Positions 1 through 12,000 of a stretch of 64,000 nt of DNA are shown here, one piece after another; position 1 is the stretch's first letter; each line of letters opens with the position of its first letter. This DNA is from Amoebophrya sp. A120 (Eukaryota > Sar > Dinophyceae > Syndiniales > Amoebophryaceae). A program made the translations under genes and the position numbers. The stretch spans positions 3,249,663-3,313,662 of the forward strand of contig CAJINV010000006.1 of NCBI GenBank assembly GCA_905178155.1. The letters are read 5' to 3'. Below the pieces are notes generated by a model. It ran no database searches. It saw only the letters and a list, made by a program, of their open reading frames with translations, and was not told the DNA's origin.

Positions 1-179
1 TGCAGGTTCGCAAGGCCAGCTGCATCAGAAATCCATCGGCTCATCCTATTTACAGCATGACATACAAGAAAGTACAAAAAACGACTAGGAACGTCTCTCC
101 TGGCGATGCGCATTACAAATGTTTCTGTCATTGCAAACTGCATGACAACTATGGTGCGGGGACGTTTTTACTCAGGATA
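1..179 (-). mobile_element. Introner, family A, partial (left end outside window)
   Basis: Ends in the family A right repeat (GACGTTTTTACTCAGGATA). The interior reads in the opposite orientation to the copy at 1271. The right target copy would be TCTTC at 180-184; the left copy is outside the window. Confidence 0.8.
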
Positions 180-184
180 TCTTC

Positions 185-2522
185 GGCTCCGCCTTCACAA
201 AGGGGATGGAGGAATTTGTCATCAACGAAAAGAAAAGGGTATATGCATGGCAAATATGTCTGGGTCTGCAAATTTGTAATGCTAAAAATGTAATGCTAAT
301 ATTGATATTCGCACTGCAATGCGCAGCCAAGCATGACAAATTTTTGGGCTGCTAGGTGTTGCGTATTCCGCATGACAAACGTGAGTTCTTTCATGACAGG
401 CAAGACGTCCTTTTCGTGCTCACGCATCACAGATTTGAGATGAGTCATGCCCGACAAGCATGACAATTTTGCATTCATTCTTCTAGACCCAGACATATTT
501 GCACTTGACAGGGTAACGAATTTGACCAAAAAGATCGAGAAGTTAGAAAAAAAGCAAACGGAGTTAGTTTCCTTTCTCGCAGCGCGAAATGGGACCGCAT
601 TACAGGACTGTTTTTCCTTATCCAAGGGAAAAAGATTGCCGGTGTAACTTGAACTGTTTTATTGGCGGAGCAGCACTTTTACAAATCTGTCTGGCAGATA
701 GTTGTACGGGGAAAGGAATAAGAAAGCAAAAACATAAACATGTTTGGATCGTAGACCTTGCAGTACAACATGACCAGCATAACAGACGCAAAAATCGTTC
801 TGCGTGGTGCCTGTTATCAGAAAGCTTTTATACTTGCAATTTTTTTTTGGCGGATTTTGCACCCTCGCGAAGTTCCGAAAGTTGATAGAGCAGTCCATGC
901 GGCAGAATCAAGAATATCGTGAGGAAAAATATCCCTTCCCACTATCGAAAAGGAAATTTGCGATGCTGCATTTGCGTACACAAATCGGGTTGTATTGCTA
1001 GAAGAGCAAGGGACGCACTTGTGGCCTTGTTTGCAGGCAATTTGTCATGGTGTTTCCCACTTCCAGTCGCCCCCTGTCATGCTGAAGACGCAAGGCTTTC
1101 CCACGACGCCAGCCAGCACTACAGTCCGCCGCTTTTGCCTTCTAGCATGACAACACGACTTGTGGCCACGAATCATCGACGCAAATTTCCAGTTTCTTGA
1201 GTAATTTGGGGAGGGGGGATTTATCCTTTTGATAAAGAAAGAATTTTGAAGGAAAGGAAACGGCAACAGATATCCTGAGTAAAAACGTCCCCACACCAGA
1301 GTTGTAATGCAGATTTGCAAAGACGGGAAGACTTGTAATGCGCATCCCCATGAGAGCCGTTTCCAATCGTGTTTTGGAATTTGTGATGCTGTGAACAGGA
1401 TGAGCAGATGAATCTGTGATGCGGCTGCACTTGCTAACCTGCACGACACTGCAGAGCGCAACTTGTCATGCGTGACTCACAAAACTCCTAGGCTTGTGTT
1501 GCAAAATCCCCATCCTGACTCTGGTGTGGGTACGTTTTTACTCAGGATAACAGAGAGAGGAGGATGCGAGGAAGCTATCCACAAAAAGAAAACTACACCC
1601 ATCCCCATCCAATTTGTCGTATGGAAGTCATGCATTCAATCCAGTGTAGTTCTTTGTCATGCAGAATAAAAATGGATGGGGATCTTCATGGGTGTGGTTT
1701 TTTCCTGGATAGAAGCGGATAGCAGATAAATTGATGTCGGCGGTTGGGAAGGAAAAGGAGAAAGAAAAACAAGCGGAGACTACAGCACCCGTCGGGCCGA
1801 AAACTGTGGAAGAATTTTGCAATGTGGAGGGCAAGGCGAAAATATTAAACGGGCAAAACAATGATCCTGCTGGCACCACGCCGGAAACAACAGGAGCTGG
1901 TGCGGAAAAGGAACAGAAGAAAAAAACAACTAGTACCAGCGGGGGCGCGCTGGATTTATGCGAGTTGAGTTTTGGCGCTTACCAAGGAGAGCCAGATACT
2001 GCTGCTGCTGCTGCTGGGAAGAAGCAACAACAAAAGAAGCCGCCAGATAAACCTGCTAGTTCAACAAGTTCTCCGGAAGGACCGAAAGCTACAGCGAGCG
2101 AGGACCAGGCAGCAGCTGCAACAATTGAAAGTAGTAAATCAGAAGCTGCAAGAACCACCTGCCCTGCAGAAGTGGGAGCGCAATCCCAATCGGAAGCAGT
2201 GAGTAATAATGAAGTAGACCCCGCCTCTACTACTTCTACCTCTCTGGACAAATCAAAATCTGCGCCTGCAGCCCCGGAAGTTGTAAAACTGAAGCCGACG
2301 AACCACCCCCACCCGAAGTCAAGAGAACCGCCAGACGGAGCACCGCCAGAGGATTCCCCCTCCCTAACGAAATCGCAGATCCGAAAAGCCAGCAGCACCA
2401 TTGTGGTCGGCGGCGAGCGAAAACGGGTCAGTACGCTGTTGCGAACCAGCAGGACAAGCAACCAGTACAGCTCTTCTTCGTCGGAGGAGGAGAGGGAGGA
2501 CGTGTCCTCGCCGGTCACGTAG
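185..2522 (+). CDS. 3' part of an unrecognised charged, low-complexity protein
   Basis: Only the 3' part of this gene lies in the window. Coding pieces are 185-241, 516-618, 859-914, 1240-1270, 1555-1575 and 1717-2522, separated by introner elements; joined they form one open frame ending at a TAA at 2520-2522. The first part is basic and heptad-like (V-T-N-L-T-K-K-I-E-K-L-E-K-K, then K-E-R-K-R-Q-Q-R-E-E-D-A-R-K-R-I), consistent with a coiled coil. The last exon, about 268 codons, is rich in Ala, Ser, Thr, Lys, Gln and Pro and ends in a Ser/Glu tract (S-S-S-S-S-E-E-E-R-E-D). I do not recognise a family. The exon at 859 joins across a decayed element, so that junction is the least certain; the others are fixed by target duplications. 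Confidence 0.7.
242..510 (+). mobile_element. Introner, family B
   Basis: Target duplication GGGTA on both sides (237-241, 511-515). Ends have drifted to TATG...GACA, yet the inner repeats TGTCTGGGTCTG / AGACCCAGACA remain. Junction K-R-V-T-N. Confidence 0.88.
619..853 (+). mobile_element. Decayed introner, family unassigned
   Basis: Starts TATCCAAGGGAAAAAGATTGC and ends with a weak inverted match (GCAATTTTTTTTTGGCGG). Flanks TTCCT and ATTTT do not match. Removing the element plus 5 bp keeps the frame (D-C-F-S-C-T). Boundaries are approximate. Confidence 0.5.
915..1234 (+). mobile_element. Introner, family D
   Basis: Right end GGGGAGGGGGGATTTATCC followed by TTTTGATA. Target duplication AAGAA (910-914, 1235-1239). 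Junction Q-E-R-I-L-K. Confidence 0.88.
1271..1549 (+). mobile_element. Introner, family A
   Basis: Long terminal repeats of about 30 bp. Target duplication ACAGA (1266-1270, 1550-1554). Junction R-Q-Q-R-E-E. Nearly the same sequence as the copies at 4985 and 33093, so recently spread. Confidence 0.93.
1576..1711 (+). mobile_element. Introner, family K (short, single copy here)
   Basis: The shortest element seen, 136 bp. Inverted repeats ACTACACCCATCCCCATCC / GGATGGGGATCTTCATGGGT run almost through the element. Target duplication GAAGC (1571-1575, 1712-1716). Junction R-K-R-I-A. Confidence 0.88.
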
Positions 2523-4165
2523 CAGTCGGCAATGCTGACTAAAGATAGTGCAGCCAAGTATAATTCAGCTTTTAATGCTAGGTTTCGTTTTCAAAAGACC
2601 GTCAATAAATCTAACGAGTTGAATGATTATTTTCATCGTCATCCTTGCGGCAGCGCCAGCGGCACGGATGTTCTTGTTGTTTTTCATTGCACGATCGAAA
2701 GATCAAGGGTTTTCCACAATTTAAGTGAAATCTAACGAAACGGAAGCGACGCATTTCGGAGCTCGCTCTTCTTGAGAACAAAGGGCTGTAGTGCTCTGCA
2801 ACCACAAACACCATTTTCAATATATTCGCGAATACAGCAATAGTGAGGTAACCTCGCTAAATTTGCAGCATTGCTCAACAGGAAGAACAAGATTTTTTGC
2901 ATCAATTTCAACATCATGGCAAAGGCAATGCATTGCTGATCAAGCTGCTGTTTAACTACTGCTACACTGCTAGGCCCGCCTGGCATGAAAATCTTTGAGT
3001 TGTACTATCGTGCCTGTTGATGTTGAGGTCGACGGTCTGTTGTAGCTGCGCCTCAGGGAAGATGAAGGCGAGGACCGACAACTTGCTCCTTCTTCCCAGT
3101 GTTCGAAGTGGAGGAAGTCGCAATGCGGGCGAGTGTTCGCCCGCACCTCCGCAGGTCGGCGCTGAGAATAATTTGAGTCAACCTGATTTCACGCTGTGTG
3201 CAGAAGTGAGGCTTTAATCAATATTCCTCAGCTGCTTCCAAAGAGATTGCAAATTGATGGCGGAGGATGGATCCACCGAGCGTCGTCTAGTCGTGGTGTG
3301 GTGTGGTCTCGTCTGCTTTATTGGAGATGGTACTGACGAGGAGCACCCTGGAACAAGATTAAATTTTGTCCCGAAGCGTTTCACGTCCTGCATATGATGA
3401 AACGATAACGATCAGCAGTCACGCCAAAGCACACATGATAACCGTACTCGCAGATTGGTCTTGTATCGTAGGAAAGTTTCATTGCCTGGTAGCGACGATT
3501 TTTTTTCTAACGTGTGCAAAGGGCCGCGGTAAACCTGTGATTAATATCTTCAGTTGTAGGATGTCATTGTCATCAAGAACCAGCAACATCCGTAACCTCC
3601 CCTGCAGTTTTGGTTCTGGTAAGTGAGGGTTGCTAATACAGAAGAGATCTGTAAAAGCAAAATTTGAACAGGAACTCAGACGCTCTTGAACTTTCCTGGG
3701 CTCCGCTTGTGTGGCGCTTCAGTAGAAAGAACTGAAAAACCAGATTTACAATAAAGAACACCATATTTTTGCTATCAGCCTTAACAACCCAGAGAAACAT
3801 ACAGCAAGATGACTGCAGGAGCCTCGTGGACTTCTTTGTGACCAGGAGGTGCAGCGTCGGCAATAACATCGCGGCGACCGCAAGATGTGAGGCGAGTATT
3901 TTTGCAGCTACGTACTTATCTACGTGCAGCCGACGCGGCACGACCCCATCAGCCCCACCGCCGTTGTTCATCATGTTGCCTTCTCGTCTCACTTACTTAC
4001 TTTTCAACACGTTGTTTGCATCTAGATCTAGCCCAAGCCCGCTAGGCTAGTACAAGAACCGCTGAGGCCGCCGCTGCATCAGAAAGTAGAAAAAGCACGA
4101 GCACGACTACAAGAACTCCATCAGAACTTCTACGTCGGACCATCACCAGCACCACCACTACCATC
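2523..4165. other. Intergenic, nothing recognised
   Basis: About 1.6 kb between the first gene's stop and the next ATG. Only short unsupported frames are present. No introner ends, tRNA or repeat seen. A pyrimidine-rich stretch ending in AG lies about 140 bp before the next ATG and could serve as a leader-acceptor site. Confidence 0.6.
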
Positions 4166-7100
4166 ATGTTGGCCCGCACCACTTCGGCCGGAGATCCTAG
4201 TACCGCCAAGCCCTCTTCTTCCGATTTGAAAAGCCCGATTGTCTTCCGCGACCGCAACCTCACTTCCGTTCACTACATTACGAATGACACGGTGAACCAC
4301 TTCGTGCAAACCCAGGGGAAGCAGTTTTCGCTCTTCAAATTTGGCGACCCGGCTAGCGTGGAGTACTATGCGGAACAATTGGTGGCGAAGATCAGGGAGA
4401 GGTATCGCAAGAAAAAACTGTTCCATTGTAAACCTGTAATGCAGAAAATGCATCACTGAAGTGTTTGTCTTGCTACACATGCAAGACAAGTGATTTTTAG
4501 CGGTGTTTTCCCTTGGGATCCTCGCAGGGCAAGTTTTCCTTGTAATGTGTGGCGAACTTGTAATGCAAAACTTGCAAAATTCTTACAGTGAAGCAGTTTT
4601 TTCTTACGATAAGAGGTTTGGAAAGAGGATTGAGGCGATTTTGAAAGTAGATTCATCATCTTCACTTTCTTCTGGGAGTTCTTGTTGTAATGCTTCGCAT
4701 CAAGAATTACCCGCAGGAGGAGCTGTTGTCTTCCCAGCTTCCGCAGGACGAACGCAGGAATTACAGGGTCTTTCCTACGCCTCTTCCGCCACGTCTGCGG
4801 CATCAGCATCCTCTGCGAGTAGCAGCTCAAATTCCTCGTGCGAGGAATTAGTAGATCAGGAAATGCCGGATGTTGCGGACAATTTTTGCCACCAGCAAGG
4901 TAGTCCTCAAAATTCGAAAGTGGTCTCCTTCCAAGCGGCCTTTGCGAATTCCATGCAGAAGAGTGAGTTTCAACATCCGGAACATATCCTGGCTAAAAAC
5001 GTCCCCACACCAGAGTTGTAATGTAGATTTACAAAAACAGGAAGACTTGTAATGCGCATCCCCATGAGAGCCATTTCCAGTCGTGTTTTGGAATTTGTGA
5101 TGCGGTGAACAGGATGAGCAGATGAATCTGTGACGCGGCTGCACTTGCTAACCTGCACTACACTGCGGAGTGCAGCCTGTCATGCGTGACTCACAAAACT
5201 CCTAGGCTTGTGTTGCAAAATCCCCATCCTGACTCTGGTGTGGGGACGTTTTTCCTCAGGATAGAACAAACAACAACTTCAACCCAGCAACTTCTTCTGC
5301 ACAACAACAACGCCCCGCTAGACATCGACTCTCCTGTGCTGCTGAAAAAGCGCAAATCGACGGACAACAGCCTGCTGGAACCGCAGCACCGGGGCGAGGA
5401 CATCAATCCTGTTGCCCATGTAGGTCCTCTTGGCACGGAGTTCTTGTCAGGAGCCAACGGCGAACAGGATCATATGGCAGTGTCAGGATTGAAATCGACA
5501 AAGTTGCAATAGTTTGTGATGCATAAAACGGATACCATTTGGCGCCTAGGCCTAGTTTTCAAGTGGCGCATGACAAATTTGGGTAGAGCCGAAATCCAGT
5601 TTGTAATGCTGTTTGGGTAGGGAAGACCCCTTTTGTCATGCTACTTTAGCAGCTCTATTGCTACCCCTCAACAGGCTTACAATCTGCCTCCCTTGCCTAC
5701 CCTGCAAGACAGGCACTCTGTGGCTTGCATTTCATGCATCACAAACTATTTCAACCTTGACGATTTCAATCCTGACACATCCATAGATCAAAACGGAGTC
5801 GCAGAAGGTGTTGTACCCCCACTGCATCTGGAAGGCGGACGAGCAGCAAATAATAATGCAAAAACGCTGAATTTCCAGCAAATACCCTCCAACAAACCTA
5901 CCCCGACAAAGAAGAAGTCCGTCCGCTTTATGGATTGCAAAAATGTCTGGGTCTGGAAGAATGCAACTTGTCATGCTGTCTTTGGATTCCAAAAAAATCT
6001 GCATTGCGTGACCAGCATCAGGAGTCCAGTTTGTGTTAAGTACGCGGAGAGGGCATTTCTCATGCGGAATAGGCATCAGGAAGGCCTCTAAAAATAAATC
6101 TGTGATGCTAGATCGTGCATTCGATGCGTCACGGATCATAGAAAACATGCATCACAAATCCCGGCATCTTCCAGACCCAGACATTTTTGCATTTGATACG
6201 CTTGCTGATCGAGCAGTTAGATTCTGCCGATTGGGACGACGGGACGCCGAAGGTCTCGGAGCGCTGTATACTCCTCGCCACGAAAACGGAGAACCACCAA
6301 TCTCCTTCCCAGCTGGTAGATTTATCAGCTTCTCCTTGTTTGGACAGCAGTGTAAAAGTGAAAAAGAAGTTATGCAATGTAAATTTCCCGTACATGTACA
6401 AAATGCATGACAAATTTTGCTAACTTGCAGTGTACAACTTGTCATGCTAGACTAGGGTTGAAGGCAAATTTTGTCATGCAGAGACAGCATTTGTACATCG
6501 TGTACAGGAAATTTCCTGTGGATAGAAGTACCCGCGGACGCCGGCAAACGTGTTATCCTGTGCAAAAGTATCGTACTCGTATTGCAATCATGCATTACAA
6601 ATCTTGTTCTTAAGGCAAATCCGCATTACAAATTTCATTTCTCATGCTGAGAAAATTTGTAATCCATTTATACGAGTACGATACTTTTGCACAGGATACG
6701 TGTTGAAATTAGCCGATACGAAGTGTAACTTGATGGCAGGAGGTTGTTCAACTTCTTCGCGTATGCTGTGTAAAAATGTCCCCAACTACCCATAGTCAAG
6801 ATGGGAATAAATCTGCAACACAAATCTCGAAGTTTTGGGATTTCTGAATGACAAGTTTCCATCTGCAGTGTAGTGCTGGTTAATAGCAAGGAAAGCCGCA
6901 GGACAAAGCCAGTTCCTCATCCTGTTTGCAGCATTACAAATTCCAAAACAGGATTGGAAATGCCTCACATGTGGATGCGCATTGCAAATGTTTCTGTCAT
7001 TGCGCATTTGCGTGACAACTCTGGGGTGGGGACGTTTTTGCTGAGGATATCGCGAGTTGCAACTTCTTCTGCTTCCACGTCTGGCTACGTCATGCCCGGG

Positions 7101-8869
7101 ACGACGGATTATATAATGGCCGATGAAGATATGGAAGCGTCAGGATCGAAATCGTCAAAGTTGAAATGATCTGCAATGCAGAAAAGTGATACAAGCTGGA
7201 GCCCAGTTTGCAAGGTGCGCATGACAAATTTTGGGAGCATCGAAATCCAATTTGTCATGCTGTTTAAGCAGACAAGACTGCTTTTGTCATGCTCTTGTAG
7301 CAGCTCTATCTCACACCCCAAGCAGGCGTAGAATCGGCCGCAGTTGCCTGCTCTGCAAGACAGGCCCTTTGCGCCTAGCATTTTATGCATCACAAACTAT
7401 TTCAACTTTGACGACTTCAATCCTGACACTCCCATAGAAGATGATGAGAACACACCCCGCCCGGCAGAGCATAAGATGAACCAGATGGGTCGTGACTTTT
7501 GTGAGAATAATAATACTCTGCAACCTCCGCTGCGTGCCATGAACTCCTCCTCTTCAATGCTGAACGACCACTACAACACAGACAGCACGTCGTTGAGCAG
7601 CTCCTTCTTTCCGCCAGCACTGGCAGGAGCTTCTTCTGGTGCAACGTCTTCGGTAGTTCTTTCATCTGGGAGTCAGGTGTCTGCCAGCTTGAAACGGTCC
7701 TCAAGAACGGTTAACAAGCCATCACCTAGTTCAGATGACCAGCAGAAAACTGCAGGGTTGTATCCTGGGACGAGCAGCAGTGTCGATGGTAACGTGATGA
7801 AACAAGTTCCCCCACCGTTGTTAATGATCACTTCGTACACGAATAACGACATCACCAGCTTGACCAGCGGTGGAATCGGTCTTGAGCCTGCAGTATCCCA
7901 CGAAAAAACTGTTTCACTGTGATGGTTTTGCAAGATCCGCATCACAAGTTTTCTACACATGACACAGAAACTTTGCCATGCGTGCTTCCCAAGGGAAAAC
8001 ACGCTTAAAAACCCAAAGCCTTGCAGGTGTAGCAAGACAAATAGTTTATTTGTTCCATTCCCATTGTTCTATGCATCATAATTTCACAGTGAAACACTTT
8101 TTTCTTGCGATATGCAGCTACGATGAACAGCACCAGCGATGTAGTAGAAGTCCTTGACAGCACGACAGGAATAGAACAACTACACAAGGAGAAAAAAGAG
8201 CAGAATAAAACAACGACCCCCGTCGCCCTCCCTCCGAAGAAAAAGCGGCCCAGGACACTGAAACGGGCATCAACTGAGTTCTTCTGCGCAGATCCGAGCG
8301 CGGCGCTAGGGGCGGTAGGTGGCACGGCAACTGCATCGACGTCGTCAAGAATGCATCCCGGAGTTTCATGTGGGAGCAACGACATGCAGGTCATGGATAC
8401 AGTGGTGGAGGAAACTGCAGACGAACAAGCTGCAATGCTGTTCTCCTCGTATCGCAAGAAAAAAGTGTTACAGTTACACATTGTGATGCAAGACTGGCAA
8501 CACAGACAACCTTTCTCATGCAGGAAATGCTTGGGAACCTCGTTTCCTTCCTGTTTTCCCTTATGATTTGCGCATTACAAGTTTTCTCTGCCACACAGAG
8601 AAAATTTGTGATGCAGAAACCGCAACAAAAGTGTAACTGGAGCACTTTTTTCGTACGATACCTCGTCAACAGCCTCTACTACCACAGCTGCTGCGTCCGC
8701 CTCATCTTCTGCCGCCTTTTCGAGTTCTTTTCAAGCATCAGATAGGACGATCGACGGAAGTTTCGGATTTCAGGAGGCCACAGGCCAGAGCGTTAGCTTC
8801 TCTTCGACTTACTGTAGTGCCGGAAATTTCTTACTGGCTCCTGCGGCCTCAGGTAGAATTATGATGTAA
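4166..8869 (+). CDS. Phosphoribosyltransferase-fold protein, N-terminal block (probably one gene with 9001-12288)
   Basis: First ATG of an open frame that runs through ten introner introns; the exon sum is exactly 753 codons including TAA. Residues about 25-90 (F-S-L-F-K-F-G-D-P-A-S-V-E-Y-Y-A-E-Q-L) resemble the start of PRTase_3/ComF-like phosphoribosyltransferases. The rest is a long Ser/Thr/Asn/Gln-rich insert with basic patches (P-P-K-K-K-R-P-R), likely disordered. The missing core of the fold, including the PRPP loop, is in the next block. A good GT-AG intron (8853-8939) would bypass the TAA, but all three frames after it close before or at about 9026, so the two blocks do not join as sequenced. 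Either a one-base error or lesion lies near 8940-9010, or the blocks are separate genes. Family assignment is inferred from motifs only. Confidence 0.7.
4403..4611 (+). mobile_element. Introner, family E
   Basis: Target duplication AGAGG (4398-4402, 4612-4616). Junction R-E-R-F-G. By chance of target sequence this is one site where a GT...AG reading of the intron is possible. Confidence 0.93.
4985..5263 (+). mobile_element. Introner, family A
   Basis: Target duplication GAACA. Junction P-E-Q-T-T. Very close to the 1271 copy, same orientation. Confidence 0.93.
5473..5785 (+). mobile_element. Introner, family F
   Basis: Ends TATGGCAGTGTCAGGATTGA / CAATCCTGACACATCCATA. Target duplication GATCA. 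Junction Q-D-Q-N-G. Confidence 0.93.
5929..6198 (+). mobile_element. Introner, family B
   Basis: Target duplication CGCTT. Junction V-R-L-L-I. Confidence 0.93.
6371..6524 (+). mobile_element. Introner, family G
   Basis: Inverted repeats around CCCGTACATGTACAAAATGC / GCATTTGTACATCGTGTACA. Target duplication GAAGT. Junction K-K-Y-P-R. Confidence 0.92.
6554..6698 (+). mobile_element. Introner, family H
   Basis: Target duplication CGTGT (6549-6553, 6699-6703). Junction N-V-L-K-L. Only 145 bp, typical of this family. Confidence 0.93.
6762..7049 (-). mobile_element. Introner, family A, inverted
   Basis: Interior is the reverse complement of the 1271 copy, showing that orientation does not matter for removal. 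Target duplication TCGCG. Junction S-S-R-V-A. Confidence 0.92.
7130..7436 (+). mobile_element. Introner, family F
   Basis: Target duplication GAAGA. Junction D-E-D-D-E. Close relative of the 5473 copy. Confidence 0.92.
7894..8112 (+). mobile_element. Introner, family E
   Basis: Target duplication TGCAG. Junction P-A-A-T-M. Confidence 0.92.
8450..8660 (+). mobile_element. Introner, family E
   Basis: Target duplication CCTCG. Junction S-S-S-T-A. Confidence 0.92.
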
Positions 8870-8939
8870 TTTATTTGTGTACTTAGTTGAAGATCGATGT
8901 TGACCCTACGTTCAACATCTTAAGGTGGTCCCTTTTTAG
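8853..8939 (+). other. Probable GT-AG intron, 87 bp
   Basis: Donor CTCAG/GTAGAA and acceptor CCCTTTTTAG/GC with a pyrimidine tract. It removes the TAA at 8867, but the frame after it still closes at 9011, so the link to the next block is unresolved. Confidence 0.5.
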
Positions 8940-9000
8940 GCTCGTCGCGGCCCAGACGACACTCCATTATTACGGTTTCTGGATTTGAAGTCGACTCGAA

Positions 9001-12000
9001 ATGTCGGCAATAAACCACCTGAATATTGAACCAGGCACGTCTACTGTAGAAGACCCACAGAGCATTACCTCCTCTTGGACCACATCACATGCGGCTTTTT
9101 TGCCCGCCACCGATCACGACGCAATGAGCGTGCACACGACCTACGAAATGCAAAAGTGTCTGGGTCTGGAAGGTTGGAACTTGTGATGCTAAATTTGGAC
9201 TCTATAAAAAATCTGTACTGCATGACCAGCAAAAGGAGTCTAGTTTGTGTGATGCGGGGAGGGCATTTGTCATGCGGAGTAGGCACGATCAGGAAGCCCT
9301 CTAAAAATCTGTGATGCTAGGTCGCGCATTACAGACATCCTAGGCCGCTATGCAAAATGTGCATGACAAATCTCGCAATCTCCCAGACCCAGACATATTT
9401 GCATTTCACACGACCCAGCAGGACACGAATCTGGAGCCGACCCCAACTGCTAAAAATAATCCTCCCACCACGTCGGAGGTGCTGCCCGGGCGGTTCTTTC
9501 CAGATTTGGTGCACGACCTGGATGAAGTAGACGCATCGGATAAAAATGCGGCGAATGTTGGCGATGATCAACAAGAGGTGGAGGAACAAGATCAGCATGA
9601 GTTCACTTCCCCTGACCTCCTCGAAGCAGAACCGCCCGATGAGAAGATCGTCATTGTCGCCGTTTCCTCCGCAACCAGCATCCCCAAGGCCTCCCAATTG
9701 CTCCTGGAGCAGGTTTATCAAATGCAAAAATGTCGGGGTCTCGAAACTTGTGATGCTGAATTGCGCATGATTGAAGCGCAGCTTCCAATGGCAGCCAAGC
9801 ATGACAAGTTTTTGAGACGCCTGCTGATGCCTAGGACGCATTACAAATTGCGTTTTATTTGCATGACAAAGAAATAAACTGCTCTACTTTTGCTGCTCAT
9901 GCAACACAGGTTTTCCAGGAATGCAAGACACGCATTACAAGTTCCACTTTTCCAGACCCAGGCACTTTTGCATTTGATAAGGTTTGCAAAAAACTCAACC
10001 TGCCGGCCGGCTACATGCGGACCTTCAACGAGACGGAGCTGTTTCTCATGCAGAACCGGAGGAAAAACAGGATATGAATTGCATCAAAATCATCGTACTA
10101 GTATGAATTGCATTACAAATTGACTTGAATTTGTAATGCGGATTAGCCTTGAGAAAAAGATTTGTAATGCATAAACGCAATTAGTACAAGTGCGATGCTT
10201 GTTTTGCATTCCATACAGGAGGAGTTCGAGCAATTCGTCTTCGAGAAGTCGAAGCAGGAGTATGAGACAGCACAACTCCCCCGCCTCCCCCTCTTTTGTA
10301 ATGCAAAATTACTAAACTCACAACTTGCTCGTAAGCACTGTCAAGCATGACAAATTATTTTGGAACCTCAAATAGTACTACAAACAACTACCCGCAATCA
10401 TGCAAATTTGTCATGCCAAAGCCTCTTTTCTGCTGTTGCTCGTGTTTCTGTTCATCATGCCATACAAATGAGGGGGAGTGGAACGAGTTCTTGTGCACTC
10501 TCATAAGGAGTGAGCATGGGCGAGTTGTCGCTTCTTCAGTCGTATCCTGTGCAAAGGTATCGTACTCGTATTGCAATCATGCATTCGCAAATTTTTTTCT
10601 TAGGGTAAATCCGCATATACAAATTTTATTTCTCATGCTGAGGAAATTTGTAATGCATTTATACGAGTGCGGTGCTTTTCGAGTGCATAAGTCGGCGGAC
10701 CGCCACAGAACGACCCCACCACCCCCGTCCCCGGGACGATAGCGGCCGTTGGTGCTATCAAAAGGACAAATCCCCCGTCCCCATATCGAAAGCCATTTTG
10801 TGTTGCTGTATTTGAGTACACAGATCAAGTTTGTCTTGCATATAAAGGACTGCACGCAGATCGTCCGCCTAAGGGGGGGCCTCTTGTCGTAGGGACCTAG
10901 CATGGCAGACGTCTGCGCTATAGGCCTTGCAGCGTTACAAATCGCCTGCATATCGTGGCGGAGTCTCTGGGGTTGTCCTCTTGCAAGAGAGGCAGGGTCT
11001 GTGGTCACAAATCAGCATCGAAAAAATTTAGAGACATACCTTTTCAGTATGGGGAGGGGGGATTTTTCCGTTTGATATGGGCGGGAGGATCTTCCTCCTC
11101 CTCCTCGAGCAAATCAAAATCCTGCCCAGTGGTTTACGCGAATTGCAACTCGTTGAAAGAGAGACTTCAATTGATCGAGCAAATGCGATTAGAATACGAC
11201 GACGATACGTGTCCGAAGATTGGACCCGGAACCGAATGCGTCATCTTCATTGACGACGTCCTTGCGTCGGGCGCAACCTACATGCGAACGCAAGAAGCGC
11301 TGATCATCCGGAGGGGATTAAAGCCGGAAAATCTACACGCGGCGGTGCTGGTGAATTTAGCTGTGGAGGAAGGCACTGGGTCTGCGAATGGGGAAAATGC
11401 AGGGCATGACAAGCCATCTTCTTTCAACCTCGAAGGGAGCTTCAACCACTTGTCTTTGAACGTAGATTCGCCGACGCACATTTTGGTGGAGATTCTAAAA
11501 AGGCAGACGGAGGGGAAGCCGGTATACTATTTTGACTTTGAGTTTCTTGAGCTCCCAGCGGTCCCGCATTGTTGTACACTGTTTTAAAAGATGCGACGAG
11601 TTTTAGTTTTTGACATGTTGACATATCGAAATATTAAACTCAGGTTTGGAAGATGCTGACATTCCTCCTAAACTCCCTTCCGGACAAGAACTACTCCATA
11701 CCGACTGCAAACATGTCTGCGTCTGGAGGAATGCAACTTGTGATGCTGCATTTGGATTCCAAAAAGATCTGTACTGCATGAGCAGCAAAGGGAATGTAAT
11801 TTTTGCTACGCGGAGATGAGGGCATTTGTGTTGCGGAATAGGCATCAAGAAGCCCTCAAAATAAAGTCTGTGACGCCAGGGCATGCATCACAGACATCGC
11901 GGCTCATGCAAAACGCGCATGACAAGTCTCAGAATCTTCCAGACAACCCAGACACATTTGCAGTTCATACGCCAAGCTCTGTGCGTATTTGAATAACCGA

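Noticed and set aside
1979-2557. Minus-strand 192-codon frame
   Set aside because: Lies opposite the Ser/Ala-rich last exon of the first gene; composition is its mirror image and no family features are seen.
6187-6423. Stand-alone small gene
   Set aside because: It is an exon of the phosphoribosyltransferase-type gene running into a family G introner; the frame continues after removal.
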